Origin: Bacteroidales bacterium
GTDB lineage: Bacteria; Bacteroidota; Bacteroidia; Bacteroidales; F082
Assembly (NCBI GenBank): GCA_016284305.1
Contig: JAEEON010000043.1
Coordinates: 1-64,000 of the forward strand
DNA: 64,000 nt
Direction: 5' to 3'
Positions 44,927 to 54,888 of this stretch are shown one piece after another; the first letter of the stretch is position 1, and each line of letters begins with the position of its first letter. Below the pieces are notes generated by a model. It saw only the letters and a program-made list of their open reading frames with translations, made no database searches and was not told where the DNA came from. Made by a program: the position numbers and the translations under genes.

Positions 44927-45967
44927 TCATGGATTGTCGCTTACAATACTAGCCCATTTCATCAGCATAAGAGCCCCGGCTCTTTCGATGCAGTGGCGAC
45001 TTCCATCCATAGTGAACTCCTTGTCAACTTGATCCATCAATACGATCCATTCTTCTATCAGAGGCTTTAACTCTTGTATCGCCTTTTCTGTCTCCTTAAC
45101 CACTTTCTTATGCTCTTTCTCGTCATTTGCATCGAAGAAAGTTTCCGGCGTTCGTTCCACGATTTTCCTCAATGACTCATCACAACACCCAAACAACAGT
45201 TGTTCGGCATTTCTTAAATACACCCCCGTGCCGTCCCATGGCTCATCCGTTACAATATTCAGGATGGTTTGATACATATGCCTTCGGGATCCCGAAATGA
45301 TACAATAGTTTGCAGTGGCTGCTGGACCCGCCATACTGCCTCCCCAGTAATTCAACTCAACGATGTTGGAAGAAATTAGCGTTATCTTCTTAAGCATCTT
45401 TTCATACAATGCCCATTCTTTATAAATGAGTTCTTTAGCCTCTTCACTTTCGCAGTTCATGATGAGTTGGTTGAGCAGCCCGTATTCCTTGCATCTGTCA
45501 AAGGTAAAGCTCGCACTGTTGTTCACGATCATTTCCATCGTGCTCCAGGAACAACCGAGTTCCATTAACCTATCTCCTTCGTTTAAGACAGAATCCGCTT
45601 TGGCATTCTCTGGGATGGTCTCGCTTCCCAATCGGTAAAGATCATAATAGGAGCAAAGCTTTTCACGATACTCGCTCATCCACTTCTCTTCCGTCTTAAC
45701 CTCCGATGGGAAACTGTCTGTCCTTACATGCCGATAAAGCGTATCCAAAAGAAGCAGGAGTTCGGACTTCCTTGAAAACGCCTCGTCTGAAGTCCAAAAT
45801 ACCAAACCATCATGCATATCATCAGGTGATAAAGACTCAAGGTAAGCATTCTTGTCAATGTTTTCATCCTGCCCCTTGTCGTCGAATTGCCTTTCCGTTT
45901 GCAGGGTCGGTGCACATCCAACTCCAGCAAGCATAAGCATTGTGAGTAAAAAGTGTTGTGTTTTCAT
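44927..45967 (-). CDS. Lipoprotein, uncharacterised
   Basis: 346 residues from ATG 45967 (MKTQHFLLTMLMLAGVGC, lipobox LAGVGC). An earlier in-frame start would place eight extra residues before the signal. The mature part is helical and acidic with six or more Cys residues; no family recognised. Promoter TAATTTTG on the minus strand near 46003-46010, immediately beside the strong hairpin at 46011-46049. Confidence 0.75.
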   Translation of the reverse strand: MKTQHFLLTMLMLAGVGCAPTLQTERQFDDKGQDENIDKNAYLESLSPDDMHDGLVFWTSDEAFSRKSELLLLLDTLYRHVRTDSFPSEVKTEEKWMSEYREKLCSYYDLYRLGSETIPENAKADSVLNEGDRLMELGCSWSTMEMIVNNSASFTFDRCKEYGLLNQLIMNCESEEAKELIYKEWALYEKMLKKITLISSNIVELNYWGGSMAGPAATANYCIISGSRRHMYQTILNIVTDEPWDGTGVYLRNAEQLLFGCCDESLRKIVERTPETFFDANDEKEHKKVVKETEKAIQELKPLIEEWIVLMDQVDKEFTMDGSRHCIERAGALMLMKWASIVSDNP

Positions 45968-46010
45968 AATCTTTACATCATTTAGTGTCATTATTATGAT
46001 GCAAAATTAT

Positions 46011-46049
46011 AGAGCCCCGAAAATCCAACCAAAGGATTTTCGGGGCTCT
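46011..46049. terminator. Perfect 16-bp hairpin
   Basis: AGAGCCCCGAAAATCC / GGATTTTCGGGGCTCT with a 7-base loop AACCAAA. No T-run on either side, so it is not a standard intrinsic terminator; it separates the lipoprotein gene at 46136 from the promoter of the next gene on the minus strand. Confidence 0.6.
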
Positions 46050-46135
46050 GTATGAAATGGCTTTACCGTGTATGAAATGCCACGCTTAAAGCGAATTCGT
46101 AAAAACGATGTTTTTTCTATCGAAAGAATAATACG

Positions 46136-46804
46136 TCAAGGACAAGTGGTGAGGGAGTTGCCACAGACCCATTCCTCGTCAATCCAACCTTTGAGCGCGA
46201 GGAACTTGTGACGATATTCCTTCTCGAAATCGTCCAAAGGCTCGCCCCAACACTCGTCCTCGGGAGCCGTATAGACTAACAGACGACGGGTCTTGGGATC
46301 GGCATCCATGACGTGAAGCGTGATCTCCTTGTAGTCGGTCTTGCAGACAACTTCATCGCTGTCGGGAGCTGCGTAGAAGTTCACCGTCTCGCCACCATAG
46401 TTGCGAGTGGCACAGGAAACCGTGGAGTAGTGGACCGATGGGTTTTCCTGGCCATCGAAAGGATCATGATACTCGGGAGTTTCCTTCGGATCAAGCCACG
46501 GACGATCCATTTGCTCCAGACACCAATGGGAATTCACCAGCCAATAACCGTTGTGAAGCGGCCATACAGCACAGTCCATCGTATAACCGCCATAGTCCAC
46601 CACGAGGGCGAAGTCCAAACGGTTATAGTCTTCAGGCTTCGCAGCAAGATAACGCACCACCACCGTGTCGGTGACCTGTGGAAGTGCATAAGCGTTGACT
46701 TTGGCAGCCATGGCAGCTTCCTCGCTGACAGGCTCCTTGGGTTTGGAGTTGCCACAACCGCATAACAAAGCAGCGATGGCCATCAAAGGAATTAATCTTT
46801 TCAT
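46136..46804 (-). CDS. Lipoprotein, uncharacterised
   Basis: 222 residues with lipobox (MKRLIPLMAIAALLCGC). The mature domain has many Trp and Tyr residues, five Cys, and a beta-rich look (DFALVVDYGGYTMDCAVWPLHNGYW). No family recognised. GC-richer than the preceding lipoprotein gene. Confidence 0.78.
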   Translation of the reverse strand: MKRLIPLMAIAALLCGCGNSKPKEPVSEEAAMAAKVNAYALPQVTDTVVVRYLAAKPEDYNRLDFALVVDYGGYTMDCAVWPLHNGYWLVNSHWCLEQMDRPWLDPKETPEYHDPFDGQENPSVHYSTVSCATRNYGGETVNFYAAPDSDEVVCKTDYKEITLHVMDADPKTRRLLVYTAPEDECWGEPLDDFEKEYRHKFLALKGWIDEEWVCGNSLTTCP

Positions 46805-46842
46805 GAGTTTCTATTTTTTCGGGCGCAAAGATAACGCTTTTT

Positions 46843-49233
46843 TTATTCGACCTCCTGCCCGAGGATACTGTATTTTTTCCCGTTGATCAAAATGATGACC
46901 TGACCGTTCTCAAACACCTTCTGGACTTCATGATCCTGCGTCTCCTCAATTTCGATGATGCCGTAATTTGTTTTCATGATGGGTTCCGACCACACAATCT
47001 CTGATTCGCTGCCGTCGGCATACACCGAACTAAGACCATATCGATATTCCCCGTTGGTGATCGAGTTCCAGCTGGTGTCAATATAGGATGTGCCGACAAC
47101 CCCATTGGCAAGCTTTACAGAATGACCTTCGCTATCCGATCGATAAATAGAGTAGTTGGCAATTTGTGCGTTTTGCCCGAGCAAGCTCTTGATTTCATAG
47201 ATCCGAATGATGCCCTCAACGGAGATGAACATGGCATCCTTGCCCTGGTACTTCCCTACGCAAGCACCATAATAGATCTCGCCTGTTCCGTCCAAAACGA
47301 GCAGTGGACGGTCAAAGAGGATGTCGCGTTCAATGTCGTAGTCGTAAATGCCTGATTCTCTCAATAATAACAGATGTCCACTGCCATCCTTTTCAGAACA
47401 ATAACCTGTCCCCATGAGGTAATCTGTTATTTTTGGACCGCTTTTGACCAAATGGCCTTGTCGATCATAAAGCCAGCTCTGATAGTCTTGGGAAAGCCAA
47501 TAGCCATCGTTTGCTGGATCGTGGGTTATCGCTAAAAACCATCGGTCTATTGCGGTACTGTCGATGATCGTCTTGGTGTCAAGGTCTATTTGGTATAGGA
47601 CGGATAGCGATTCTGTCTGTTGAAGGTGAAAACTATTCGCATAGAAATTGGTTCCATTGTATGATAGGGCGAAGATGTTGTCTGCCATTTCCAAGTTGAA
47701 CGACTCCACCAACTCCCCGTCCATGGTGTATTTTTCAAAGTTGAATGGCGGGTCATTCCATGATGCATAAGTGACGTAGATGTGCTCCCCGTCAGTGGCC
47801 AGGCCACTGGTCTCTCCCTGAACCTCGAACTGCTTCAAGAGTACCCATTCCGTGTCATCGGCAGTCCATGTCAGACGCACGTTGGGGCCGTTCGGATTGT
47901 TTTCTTCAGGGTCGTAACTGGCGGTGACATGATTGACCGGAATGCATGAGAAATTGGCTTCGATGTCGGAGATGTCATCCTCCACGGCAAAAGTGATGGA
48001 GAAATCGTTGGAGAGGAGCTGCCCGTCTCTCATCCACCAATAAAACTCATAACCCTCAGCTGGCATGGCTCTAAGGGTGCATCGATCGCCATAATGGTAT
48101 TCACCGATTCCTTCAACGGTACCTGCATTGGGCGGAAACATCGAGGCGGATACGACACACGGTTCATAATGTGGGTTGATGTCAAGCACAGCATAGTTGT
48201 TTGCGTTAAAATCATAGCCGTTTGGGTTCAGGTGCCCCAAGGAGAAATAGCCATTGCCATTGCCGCCCCATCCCCAGTTGAAATGAAACAGGTCGTTGCT
48301 GTCGTATCCGTCGCAGACAAAAGCGTGTCCGCCACTGCCAAACCCGTAATACAAGACAGGCTGCTGCTTGTCGAGGCACTGCTTGATCATGGATGTCCAT
48401 GTTTCATCGTCGTAATCGCTCCGTCTCTCTAATCGTAGATGCCTTGAATAACTGAAATACCGAGCCAAGGCATCGGATGTTTTAGCTGAATTGGCATAGG
48501 AGCCGTCAGCACCATAGGACATGTCGATGGACACCCCGCAGTGGAACAACAAAGTTGCCACAGCCTCAATTTCAGTCGCACTTGAGCTCTCAGTAAGCGA
48601 ATCGGGCATGTGGTCCCAGTCGTACTGAGTGTTGCCAAAATCAATAAGATGCGGATACCCCGAGATGGTATAGGAGTGCGATCCCCAGCCAGTCGAGGGA
48701 TAGCCCCAATAATGCATGATCTGTCCCATGGCCACTGCAGCACAGCCCACCTCGGCATGTCCGCATGGGGCATTGGCAAAGGTTGGACAGAGACTGTTGT
48801 AATAACACCCTTGATGCCATTTGTCCCTCAACAATGGCCCTATGTTTTGTGAGTTCCTGTCGTCAAAGGGCTTCTCGTTCAAGACCATAGGATGATCCAT
48901 GCAATATTGGATTGTTGAAGCCATCTCTTGAATGTAGTCCTCCATCTGAATGGGAATGTCGTTGGGGTCAAAACGGCCTTCCGTAGAATAGCCGATGATG
49001 GGGGGCACACCATCGTCAGCGGCCACGATGACGAAACCGTTGTCGGTGTTGAAGATGTGGAACGCAGGAACGTTTTTCGCTGTGAGATAAGTGGTTGAAA
49101 GCTGTATATTCTTTGTTTCCATGAATTTGGAGGCAATGGTCTTGGCAGTCTCCAAATCAATGGGATGGGCTCGTGAAACATCAAACAGGCCACAGAGGGC
49201 TAAACATAGGATTATAAACCTTTTAAATCTCAT
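46843..49233 (-). CDS. C10 (streptopain-like) cysteine protease with T9SS sorting tail
   Basis: 796 residues: signal peptide (1-22), Spi-type propeptide (IDLETAKTIASKFMETK; AFHIFNTDNGFVIVAADD), then the C10 catalytic domain with nucleophile Cys164 in GCAAVAMGQIMHYW and the catalytic His in SGGHAFVCDGYDS. A C-terminal multi-domain region follows, with Fn3-like strands, and the protein ends FENGQVIILINGKKYSILGQEVE, a type A sorting signal for the type IX system, so it is exported across the outer membrane. Start overlaps the amidohydrolase stop by four bases. Confidence 0.92.
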   Translation of the reverse strand: MRFKRFIILCLALCGLFDVSRAHPIDLETAKTIASKFMETKNIQLSTTYLTAKNVPAFHIFNTDNGFVIVAADDGVPPIIGYSTEGRFDPNDIPIQMEDYIQEMASTIQYCMDHPMVLNEKPFDDRNSQNIGPLLRDKWHQGCYYNSLCPTFANAPCGHAEVGCAAVAMGQIMHYWGYPSTGWGSHSYTISGYPHLIDFGNTQYDWDHMPDSLTESSSATEIEAVATLLFHCGVSIDMSYGADGSYANSAKTSDALARYFSYSRHLRLERRSDYDDETWTSMIKQCLDKQQPVLYYGFGSGGHAFVCDGYDSNDLFHFNWGWGGNGNGYFSLGHLNPNGYDFNANNYAVLDINPHYEPCVVSASMFPPNAGTVEGIGEYHYGDRCTLRAMPAEGYEFYWWMRDGQLLSNDFSITFAVEDDISDIEANFSCIPVNHVTASYDPEENNPNGPNVRLTWTADDTEWVLLKQFEVQGETSGLATDGEHIYVTYASWNDPPFNFEKYTMDGELVESFNLEMADNIFALSYNGTNFYANSFHLQQTESLSVLYQIDLDTKTIIDSTAIDRWFLAITHDPANDGYWLSQDYQSWLYDRQGHLVKSGPKITDYLMGTGYCSEKDGSGHLLLLRESGIYDYDIERDILFDRPLLVLDGTGEIYYGACVGKYQGKDAMFISVEGIIRIYEIKSLLGQNAQIANYSIYRSDSEGHSVKLANGVVGTSYIDTSWNSITNGEYRYGLSSVYADGSESEIVWSEPIMKTNYGIIEIEETQDHEVQKVFENGQVIILINGKKYSILGQEVE

Positions 49234-50861
49234 TCGGATGTCTTGTTAGCAGCGGAAACATAGAACAGTTGTGTTTGAGGGATCTCGTTTTCCTCAATGG
49301 TCATGATGTCTTTTTCGAGGATGACGAAGTCAGCGTCTTTGCCCGTCTCAATACTTCCTTTTCGGTTTTCGAGGAAACATCCTTTGGCGACCCATATCGT
49401 GATGGATTGAAGGGCTTGTTCACGGGTTAGGGCGTTCTCCATCTGGAAACCTTCACTAGGTGTACCATCCGGGTGTTTGCGAGCCACGGCAGCATAAAAA
49501 GTGAGGAGGGGACTGATGTCTTCGATGGGGAAGTCGGTGCCGTTGACGACCCAGCCGTTCTGTTGGAGCAGTCGTTGATAGGCGTAGGCGTTCTTGATGC
49601 GCTCTGCCCCTAATCGTTCATCGGCCCAGTCCATGTCAGAGGTGCAGTGGGTGGTTTGGATGGAGGGGATGACCGCATAGTCATGATAACGCTGGAAGTC
49701 GTCATCGGCGACCACTTGCGAGTGCTCTATGCGCCAACGTAGGTCGTTGTTGCTTTTCAGGAACTCGGAATAGATGTCGAGGATATGTCGCACACCGCCG
49801 TCGCCAATGGCATGGCAGCAGACCTGATAGCCGGATTCCATGGCTTTCTGGCAGACGTGACGGTAGAACGCATCGCTCTCAAGTACCAAGCCACTGGTCT
49901 GCGGAGCATCGGCGTACGGTTCGATGAGCTTGGCGCCACGGGAACCCAAAGCACCGTCGGCGTAGATCTTCACGCTGCGGACGGTGAGCTTGTCTTTGTC
50001 GATAACACCTTGACTCATAAAGTGATCCATGGTCTCGTCATCGGGGTTGACCATCGCATTGACATGGATGGTGAGGTCCCCGGCTTGCTGCAAGCTGTCG
50101 ATGAGCTCGATGGATTCGATGTCCAACCCGGCATCGGTGACGCTGGTCAAACCTACAGCGAAACAGTTCTCTTGCGCTTTCAGGAGTGCCTTGATGCGTT
50201 GATCTTTGTTCATGGAGGGCACCAACGACTTGGCCAGGTCGGCGATGTTGTCGAGCAACACGCCTGTGCATCGTCCGTTTTTCACGATGGCCATGCCTCC
50301 ATCCATCTTGAAGTTTTGGTCGATGCCGGCGAGTGACAGCACCTCTTTTGAGACGAGAACGGCGTGGCCATCGACACGGGTCAACAAGACCATCCTGCCG
50401 GGGAATGCCTCTGCTAGTCGTTCATTGTCAGGGAACTCAGCGCCTTCCCAGAGGTTCTGGTCCCAGCCGCGTCCCAGAAGCCATTCGGCAGGGTAGAGGC
50501 TGTCGTGGACCTTCAGCCGTTCGATGACCTCGTCATAAGAACGACAATCTTTGAGGTCGGCCCAACGGATCAAGTTCTCGCCATAGCCGGAGAAATGACT
50601 ATGCCCATCCATGAAGCCAGGATAGACTGGACGGCCTTGCGCGTCAATCGTTTTCGGAGCGACGTATTGGTTCATGATCTCGTCCTCGTCGCCCACAGCA
50701 ATAAACTTTCCGTCTTTTACAGCAAACGCTTCAGCCTTGCTGAACTCAGTATCAACAGTATAGATGTTAGCGTTGTGAACGATGAGGTCCACCGCTTTTT
50801 TCGAAGTGCAAGATGACATCATAAGGATAGTTGTTAAAATCACAAAATAGCCAAATCTCAT
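49230..50861 (-). CDS. Amidohydrolase family lipoprotein (YtcJ-like)
   Basis: 543 residues from ATG 50861 (MRFGYFVILTTILMMSSC lipobox). Amidohydrolase_3 pattern: VYPGFMDGHSHFSGYG (HxH metal site), GRGWDQNLW, VCCHAIGDGGVRHILDIY, WRIEHSQVV, and the C-terminal GSIETGKDADFVILEKD. Hydrolyses amide bonds of small molecules; substrate unknown. Upstream in-frame codons would put 12 residues before the signal, so I reject that start. Same direction as the C10 protease and overlapping it by four bases. Confidence 0.9.
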   Translation of the reverse strand: MRFGYFVILTTILMMSSCTSKKAVDLIVHNANIYTVDTEFSKAEAFAVKDGKFIAVGDEDEIMNQYVAPKTIDAQGRPVYPGFMDGHSHFSGYGENLIRWADLKDCRSYDEVIERLKVHDSLYPAEWLLGRGWDQNLWEGAEFPDNERLAEAFPGRMVLLTRVDGHAVLVSKEVLSLAGIDQNFKMDGGMAIVKNGRCTGVLLDNIADLAKSLVPSMNKDQRIKALLKAQENCFAVGLTSVTDAGLDIESIELIDSLQQAGDLTIHVNAMVNPDDETMDHFMSQGVIDKDKLTVRSVKIYADGALGSRGAKLIEPYADAPQTSGLVLESDAFYRHVCQKAMESGYQVCCHAIGDGGVRHILDIYSEFLKSNNDLRWRIEHSQVVADDDFQRYHDYAVIPSIQTTHCTSDMDWADERLGAERIKNAYAYQRLLQQNGWVVNGTDFPIEDISPLLTFYAAVARKHPDGTPSEGFQMENALTREQALQSITIWVAKGCFLENRKGSIETGKDADFVILEKDIMTIEENEIPQTQLFYVSAANKTSE

Positions 50862-50883
50862 GTTTAAAAGGTTTTCAATTTTA

Positions 50884-51594
50884 TTATTCAACTTCAAAAA
50901 TCTTTCCTTCCAGCTCCTCCGGAGTTCCTACGAGCAAAGGACGACCTTTGCCGACGACCCACATCTTTTCGCAATGTTTCATCAACAGTTCAAGGTCGTG
51001 AGAGCTATAGAGGATGGTCTTGCCTTCCTCCTTGGCCAGCCGGGCAATCAACAACATCAGTTCCACTTTGCTGGGATAATCCAAAAACGCTGTGGGCTCG
51101 TCCATATAGATGATGGGCGTGTCCTGGACCAATGCCTTCGCAATCATCACCTTCTGTTTTTCTCCGTCACTCAACGAAACGAAGTCTCTGTCAATCAATG
51201 GCAAAATGCCAGTTACCTGAAGTTTCGATTCAATCATGGAGTAATCCTCATCGTTGAGTTTGGCCATCAATCCCGAATGGGGATAACGTCCGGCGGCGAC
51301 GATGTCGAAGACGCTGAGGAAGAGGTCGTCGGGCTTCTCAGTGAGGACCAGGCTGAACAGCCTGGCGCGTTCGTTGCTGGTATAGTCCTCCAATGGCTTT
51401 CCACATAACTCGATGCTGCCACTGACGGGTTTCAAGTTGCCTGTCAAGGTCTTGAACAAGGTGGTCTTGCCACTGCCGTTGGCACCGACCAAAGCCACAT
51501 GCTCGCCCTCGAACAAACTCACATCGATGGCGGGAAACAAGGCTTTACCCTTGTATCCAATCTGTAAGCCGTTGGTTTTCAACACTTCTTTCAT
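50884..51594 (-). CDS. ABC transporter ATPase (FecE/BtuD type)
   Basis: 236 residues. Walker A GANGSGKTT, signature VSLSDGEKQKV (LSDGE rather than LSGGQ), Walker B IIYMDEPTAFLD, switch His in LYSSHDLELL. Pairs with the FecCD-type permease whose 3' end it overlaps by four bases. Imports ferric siderophore, haem or cobalamin; the binding protein and TonB receptor are not in the window. Confidence 0.92.
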   Translation of the reverse strand: MKEVLKTNGLQIGYKGKALFPAIDVSLFEGEHVALVGANGSGKTTLFKTLTGNLKPVSGSIELCGKPLEDYTSNERARLFSLVLTEKPDDLFLSVFDIVAAGRYPHSGLMAKLNDEDYSMIESKLQVTGILPLIDRDFVSLSDGEKQKVMIAKALVQDTPIIYMDEPTAFLDYPSKVELMLLIARLAKEEGKTILYSSHDLELLMKHCEKMWVVGKGRPLLVGTPEELEGKIFEVE

Positions 51595-52631
51595 TTCTGC
51601 AGGACCTTTTGACGATGGAAGATGACATAAATCACGATGGGTGCACCGATGAGTGCGGTGACCGAGTTGATGGGCAGGTTGCCGTCGAAGCCAGGCAGTC
51701 GTGCGATGAGGTTGCAGAGCAACGCCAAGTCCATGCCGATGGCTGCTGTGGCAGGCAACAGCACGAAGTGATTGCTGGTGTGATAGGTGAACCTGGCCAA
51801 GTGTGGAACTGCCAACCCGATGAAGGCGATGGGACCGCAGAAAGCAGTGATGACAGCCATCAGAAAGCCAGATACCAAGATGGTTAACAAGCTGGCTCTA
51901 CGTATGTTGAGTCCCAGATTCTCCGCATAACGTTCCCCTAAAAGCAAGAGGTTCAATGATTTGGATAACAGAAATGCTAGGATGGCACCCACGCTGATAG
52001 TCAAGGCGAGATAAAGGAGTTGCGACTTGCCCACGTTGGAGAAACTGCCAAAACCCCAGATGACAAAGGTGTGGACGTCCTCTTTTTGGCTGAAGAACTT
52101 GAGCACGTCGGTGATGGACCCTGCGATATAGGCAATCATGATGCCTACTAGGATTAAGCTGACCATGCTCTTCAGCCTTGAACTCAGTGCAAGGATGAGC
52201 AAAAGCACCAGGAAGGCTCCGGCGAAGGCGGCGATGGTGACCCCGATGGTCGTCCAACCAGGCAGGGTGCTGACAGCCATCCCGCTGAGATGTCCGGTGA
52301 GCAGCACCACCAAGGCCACGCCAAGGCTGGCTCCAGAAGAGATGCCGAGGATGGATGGGTCGGCCAGGGGGTTGCGAAACAAGGTCTGCATCAGCAGGCC
52401 CGACACCGACAGTCCGATGCCAGCAAACAACGCGGTGACAGCTTGAGGCAAACGGTATTCGAGGATGATGGTCCGGAAGGTCTCTTCGCCATGGCCGACC
52501 ACGGCATCCCAGAAGTCGCTCAAGGGTATCGTCACGCTGCCGACGGTCAGGTTCAAAGCAAAAAGCACCACGCCTACCAGAAGGATCAGGAGGGTGGGAG
52601 CCCAAGCTCGTGTCGTCGTTTTCGTTCTCAT
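51591..52631 (-). CDS. FecCD-family ABC transporter permease
   Basis: 346 residues, about nine to ten membrane helices. FecCD marks: FRNPLADPSILGISSGASLGVALV, and ISRLAVPHLAR-like IGLAVPHLARFTYH, then RLPGFDGNLPINSVTALIGAPIVIYVIF. Inner-membrane part of the iron/cobalamin importer with the ATPase at 50884-51594. Promoter TATCTTTG on the minus strand (52639-52646). Confidence 0.93.
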   Translation of the reverse strand: MRTKTTTRAWAPTLLILLVGVVLFALNLTVGSVTIPLSDFWDAVVGHGEETFRTIILEYRLPQAVTALFAGIGLSVSGLLMQTLFRNPLADPSILGISSGASLGVALVVLLTGHLSGMAVSTLPGWTTIGVTIAAFAGAFLVLLLILALSSRLKSMVSLILVGIMIAYIAGSITDVLKFFSQKEDVHTFVIWGFGSFSNVGKSQLLYLALTISVGAILAFLLSKSLNLLLLGERYAENLGLNIRRASLLTILVSGFLMAVITAFCGPIAFIGLAVPHLARFTYHTSNHFVLLPATAAIGMDLALLCNLIARLPGFDGNLPINSVTALIGAPIVIYVIFHRQKVLQK

Positions 52632-52638
52632 GACGATG

Positions 52639-52697
52639 CAAAGATAGAATAAAATCTCGCTTATTGATGCGTGATATGTTTTTTCTCAGTATCTTTG
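52639..52697. promoter_or_regulatory. Divergent promoters, FecCD permease and mutL unit
   Basis: Minus: CAAAGATA at 52639-52646 (TATCTTTG). Plus: TATCTTTG at 52690-52697, 24 bases before the ATG at 52721. Confidence 0.6.
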
Positions 52698-52720
52698 CAG
52701 ATTGTTAACACTTAAAGGAA

Positions 52721-53029
52721 ATGGCTTTCTTCTATAAACACAAACCCAAGGGATTCAATTATATCCCTCGCTACTACGACCCAGAAAAAGAGGCGTGGGA
52801 GAAGAAAAAAGCTGAGGCGGGTCTCAATTCCAACTTGAGCCACGAGGAGCAGCTCCGTCTGGAGATGCGTAAGAAATGGGGTGTCGATAAGAATACCGAA
52901 GACCCTTCAGAGCGTCGTGCCAAGACGGTGCGCACCCTCATCATCGTGGCCGTTGTGGCGGTCGCCTTCTACTACATCTTCTGCACTCCGATGCTGACTA
53001 ACATCATCTCTGGCCTGATGGGCAAATGA
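52721..53029 (+). CDS. Small single-pass membrane protein
   Basis: 102 residues. Charged N-terminal part (FFYKHKPKGFNYIPRYYDPEKEAW) and one C-terminal membrane helix (VRTLIIVAVVAVAFYYIFC). A family of this kind commonly precedes mutL in Bacteroidota; function unknown. Seven bases before mutL, so cotranscribed. Confidence 0.85.
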   Translation: MAFFYKHKPKGFNYIPRYYDPEKEAWEKKKAEAGLNSNLSHEEQLRLEMRKKWGVDKNTEDPSERRAKTVRTLIIVAVVAVAFYYIFCTPMLTNIISGLMGK

Positions 53030-53036
53030 CACGCTT

Positions 53037-54869
53037 ATGCTTGACGTGATCAAATTGCTTCCGGACAGTGTAGCCAACCAGATCGCTGCGGGCGAGGTCA
53101 TCCAACGTCCCGCCTCGGCGGTCAAAGAGTTGTTGGAGAACGCCATGGATGCCGGTGCCACCCAGATCGACCTAGTGGTCAAGGACGCGGGCAAGGCCAT
53201 GATCATGGTCGTGGACAACGGCTGTGGCATGTCGGAGACCGATGCGCGTCTTTGCTTCGAACGTCATGCGACCTCCAAAATCAGCAAGGCCGAGGATCTG
53301 TTCTCCATCCGCACCATGGGCTTCCGTGGCGAAGCCCTCGCCAGCATCGCGGCCATCGCACAGGTGGAGCTTAAGACGCGACGCAAAGAAGACGAGGTGG
53401 GGGTGAAGATCATCAACGAGGGCTCCGTCGTCAAGGAACAGACCCTGGTGCCGATGTCGCCTGGAACGTCGTTCATCGTCAAGAATCTCTTCTTCAACGT
53501 GCCGGCACGACGCAACTTCCTGAAGTCGGCCGTCGCCGAGATGCGCCATGTTGTGGAAGAGTTTACCCGTGTGGCCCTCATGAATCCCGAGATCGGATTC
53601 TCGCTGATTAGCGACGGGAAAGAACTCTATCACCTCTATCCAGGCAACCTCAAGCAACGCATCATGGGACTTTTCGGTAACAGCTACGACGAGAAACTTC
53701 TGCCAGTCAACCAGGAGACGGATCGCGTCAGCATCCATGGCTATATCGTGAAAGCCGAATTCGCCAAGAAGACCCGCGGAGAACAGTATTTCTTCGTCAA
53801 CAGGCGCTACATCAAGCATCCCTACCTGCATCATGCCATCGAGAATGCCTTCATGGAGATGATCCCCAAGGACAGCTTCCCGGGCTATTTCCTGAATATC
53901 GTGGTCGATCCTGCCGACATCGACGTCAACATCCATCCCACCAAGACGGAGGTCAACTTCATCGACGTCAAGCTGGTGTATGCCATCCTCCATGCCGCAG
54001 TGCGTAAAGCCATCGGTCAACATAACCTCTCGCCGTTGATCGACTTCGACCAACCCACCGACCTCAACATCGACTTCGGCGAGGTGGTGAAGTCGTCGAA
54101 CCCGCTCATCCAACCTTCGATTCCCATCGACCCAACCTACAATCCTTTCCGGCAAAAAGGGGAGTTCTCCCATAGCTCGTTTGGAGGCATGAGACCCTCG
54201 GCGAAAAACGGCGATCCGGGTGATTGGAGACTGCTTTATGGCGAAAGGACTGACCTGACGGAGGAATCGTCGGAATCCTCAGAGCCTATAGCCCCGACCC
54301 CGAAAAAAAGCCAGTATCTCCAGTTGAATCAAAGCTATATCGTCTCCACCGTAAAGTCGGGAATCCTCATCATCGACCAACATCTGGCACATTACCGCAT
54401 CCTCTTCGAGAAGTTCTTGAAAGAGATGGATAACAGTACCGGACAGTCGCAACAGGAACTGTTTCCCCAGCCGTTCACGATGAACGTCAACGACGCCTCC
54501 ATGCTGCACGAGATGCTGCCCGAGCTGCAGAGTGTGGGCTTCGCCATCGAACAGGTCAACGCCACTACCTTCGTCATCAACGGCACTCCTGCCGACCTTA
54601 ATGGAAGCGACCCCGTGGCGCTGGTGGAGAAGATGCTCGACAACTTCAAGATCAACCGCTCCGACTTGCAACTGGAGCGTAAGTTGGGCATCGCCAAGAC
54701 CATGGCCTCGCAACTGTCCGTGAAATCGGCAACTTCGCTGTCGGAGATGGAAATGGAAAACATCGTCGATCAGCTTTTCGGCTGTACCGTAGCCGAGATT
54801 GCACCCGACGGAAAAAAGATATACACTATTATTAATATTGATGAACTAACCCAAAAACTGAACAACTGA
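53037..54869 (+). CDS. mutL: DNA mismatch repair protein MutL
   Basis: 610 residues. GHKL ATPase: PDSVANQIAAGEVIQRPASAVKELLENAMDAGA, DNGCGM, TMGFRGEALASIAAI. The C-terminal dimerisation domain contains IIDQHLAHYRILFEKF, at the place of the endonuclease motif DQHA(x)2E; the Ala and Glu spacing differ (DQHLAHYR), so metal-dependent nicking activity is uncertain. First large gene of a mutL, rhomboid, EEP, uvrB series with short gaps or overlaps. Confidence 0.95.
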   Translation: MLDVIKLLPDSVANQIAAGEVIQRPASAVKELLENAMDAGATQIDLVVKDAGKAMIMVVDNGCGMSETDARLCFERHATSKISKAEDLFSIRTMGFRGEALASIAAIAQVELKTRRKEDEVGVKIINEGSVVKEQTLVPMSPGTSFIVKNLFFNVPARRNFLKSAVAEMRHVVEEFTRVALMNPEIGFSLISDGKELYHLYPGNLKQRIMGLFGNSYDEKLLPVNQETDRVSIHGYIVKAEFAKKTRGEQYFFVNRRYIKHPYLHHAIENAFMEMIPKDSFPGYFLNIVVDPADIDVNIHPTKTEVNFIDVKLVYAILHAAVRKAIGQHNLSPLIDFDQPTDLNIDFGEVVKSSNPLIQPSIPIDPTYNPFRQKGEFSHSSFGGMRPSAKNGDPGDWRLLYGERTDLTEESSESSEPIAPTPKKSQYLQLNQSYIVSTVKSGILIIDQHLAHYRILFEKFLKEMDNSTGQSQQELFPQPFTMNVNDASMLHEMLPELQSVGFAIEQVNATTFVINGTPADLNGSDPVALVEKMLDNFKINRSDLQLERKLGIAKTMASQLSVKSATSLSEMEMENIVDQLFGCTVAEIAPDGKKIYTIINIDELTQKLNN

Positions 54870-54888
54870 CCAACTGATTAACTCATGA
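54857..54888 (+). repeat. 8-bp tandem repeat between mutL and rhomboid gene
   Basis: Units AACTGAAC, AACTGACC, AACTGATT, AACTCATG. It carries the mutL stop and the start of the rhomboid gene. Confidence 0.6.

Noticed and set aside
46843-50861. C10 protease and amidohydrolase as a toxin or defence pair because they overlap by four bases
   Set aside because: Both carry export signals and match ordinary envelope enzymes; overlap alone is common in this genome.
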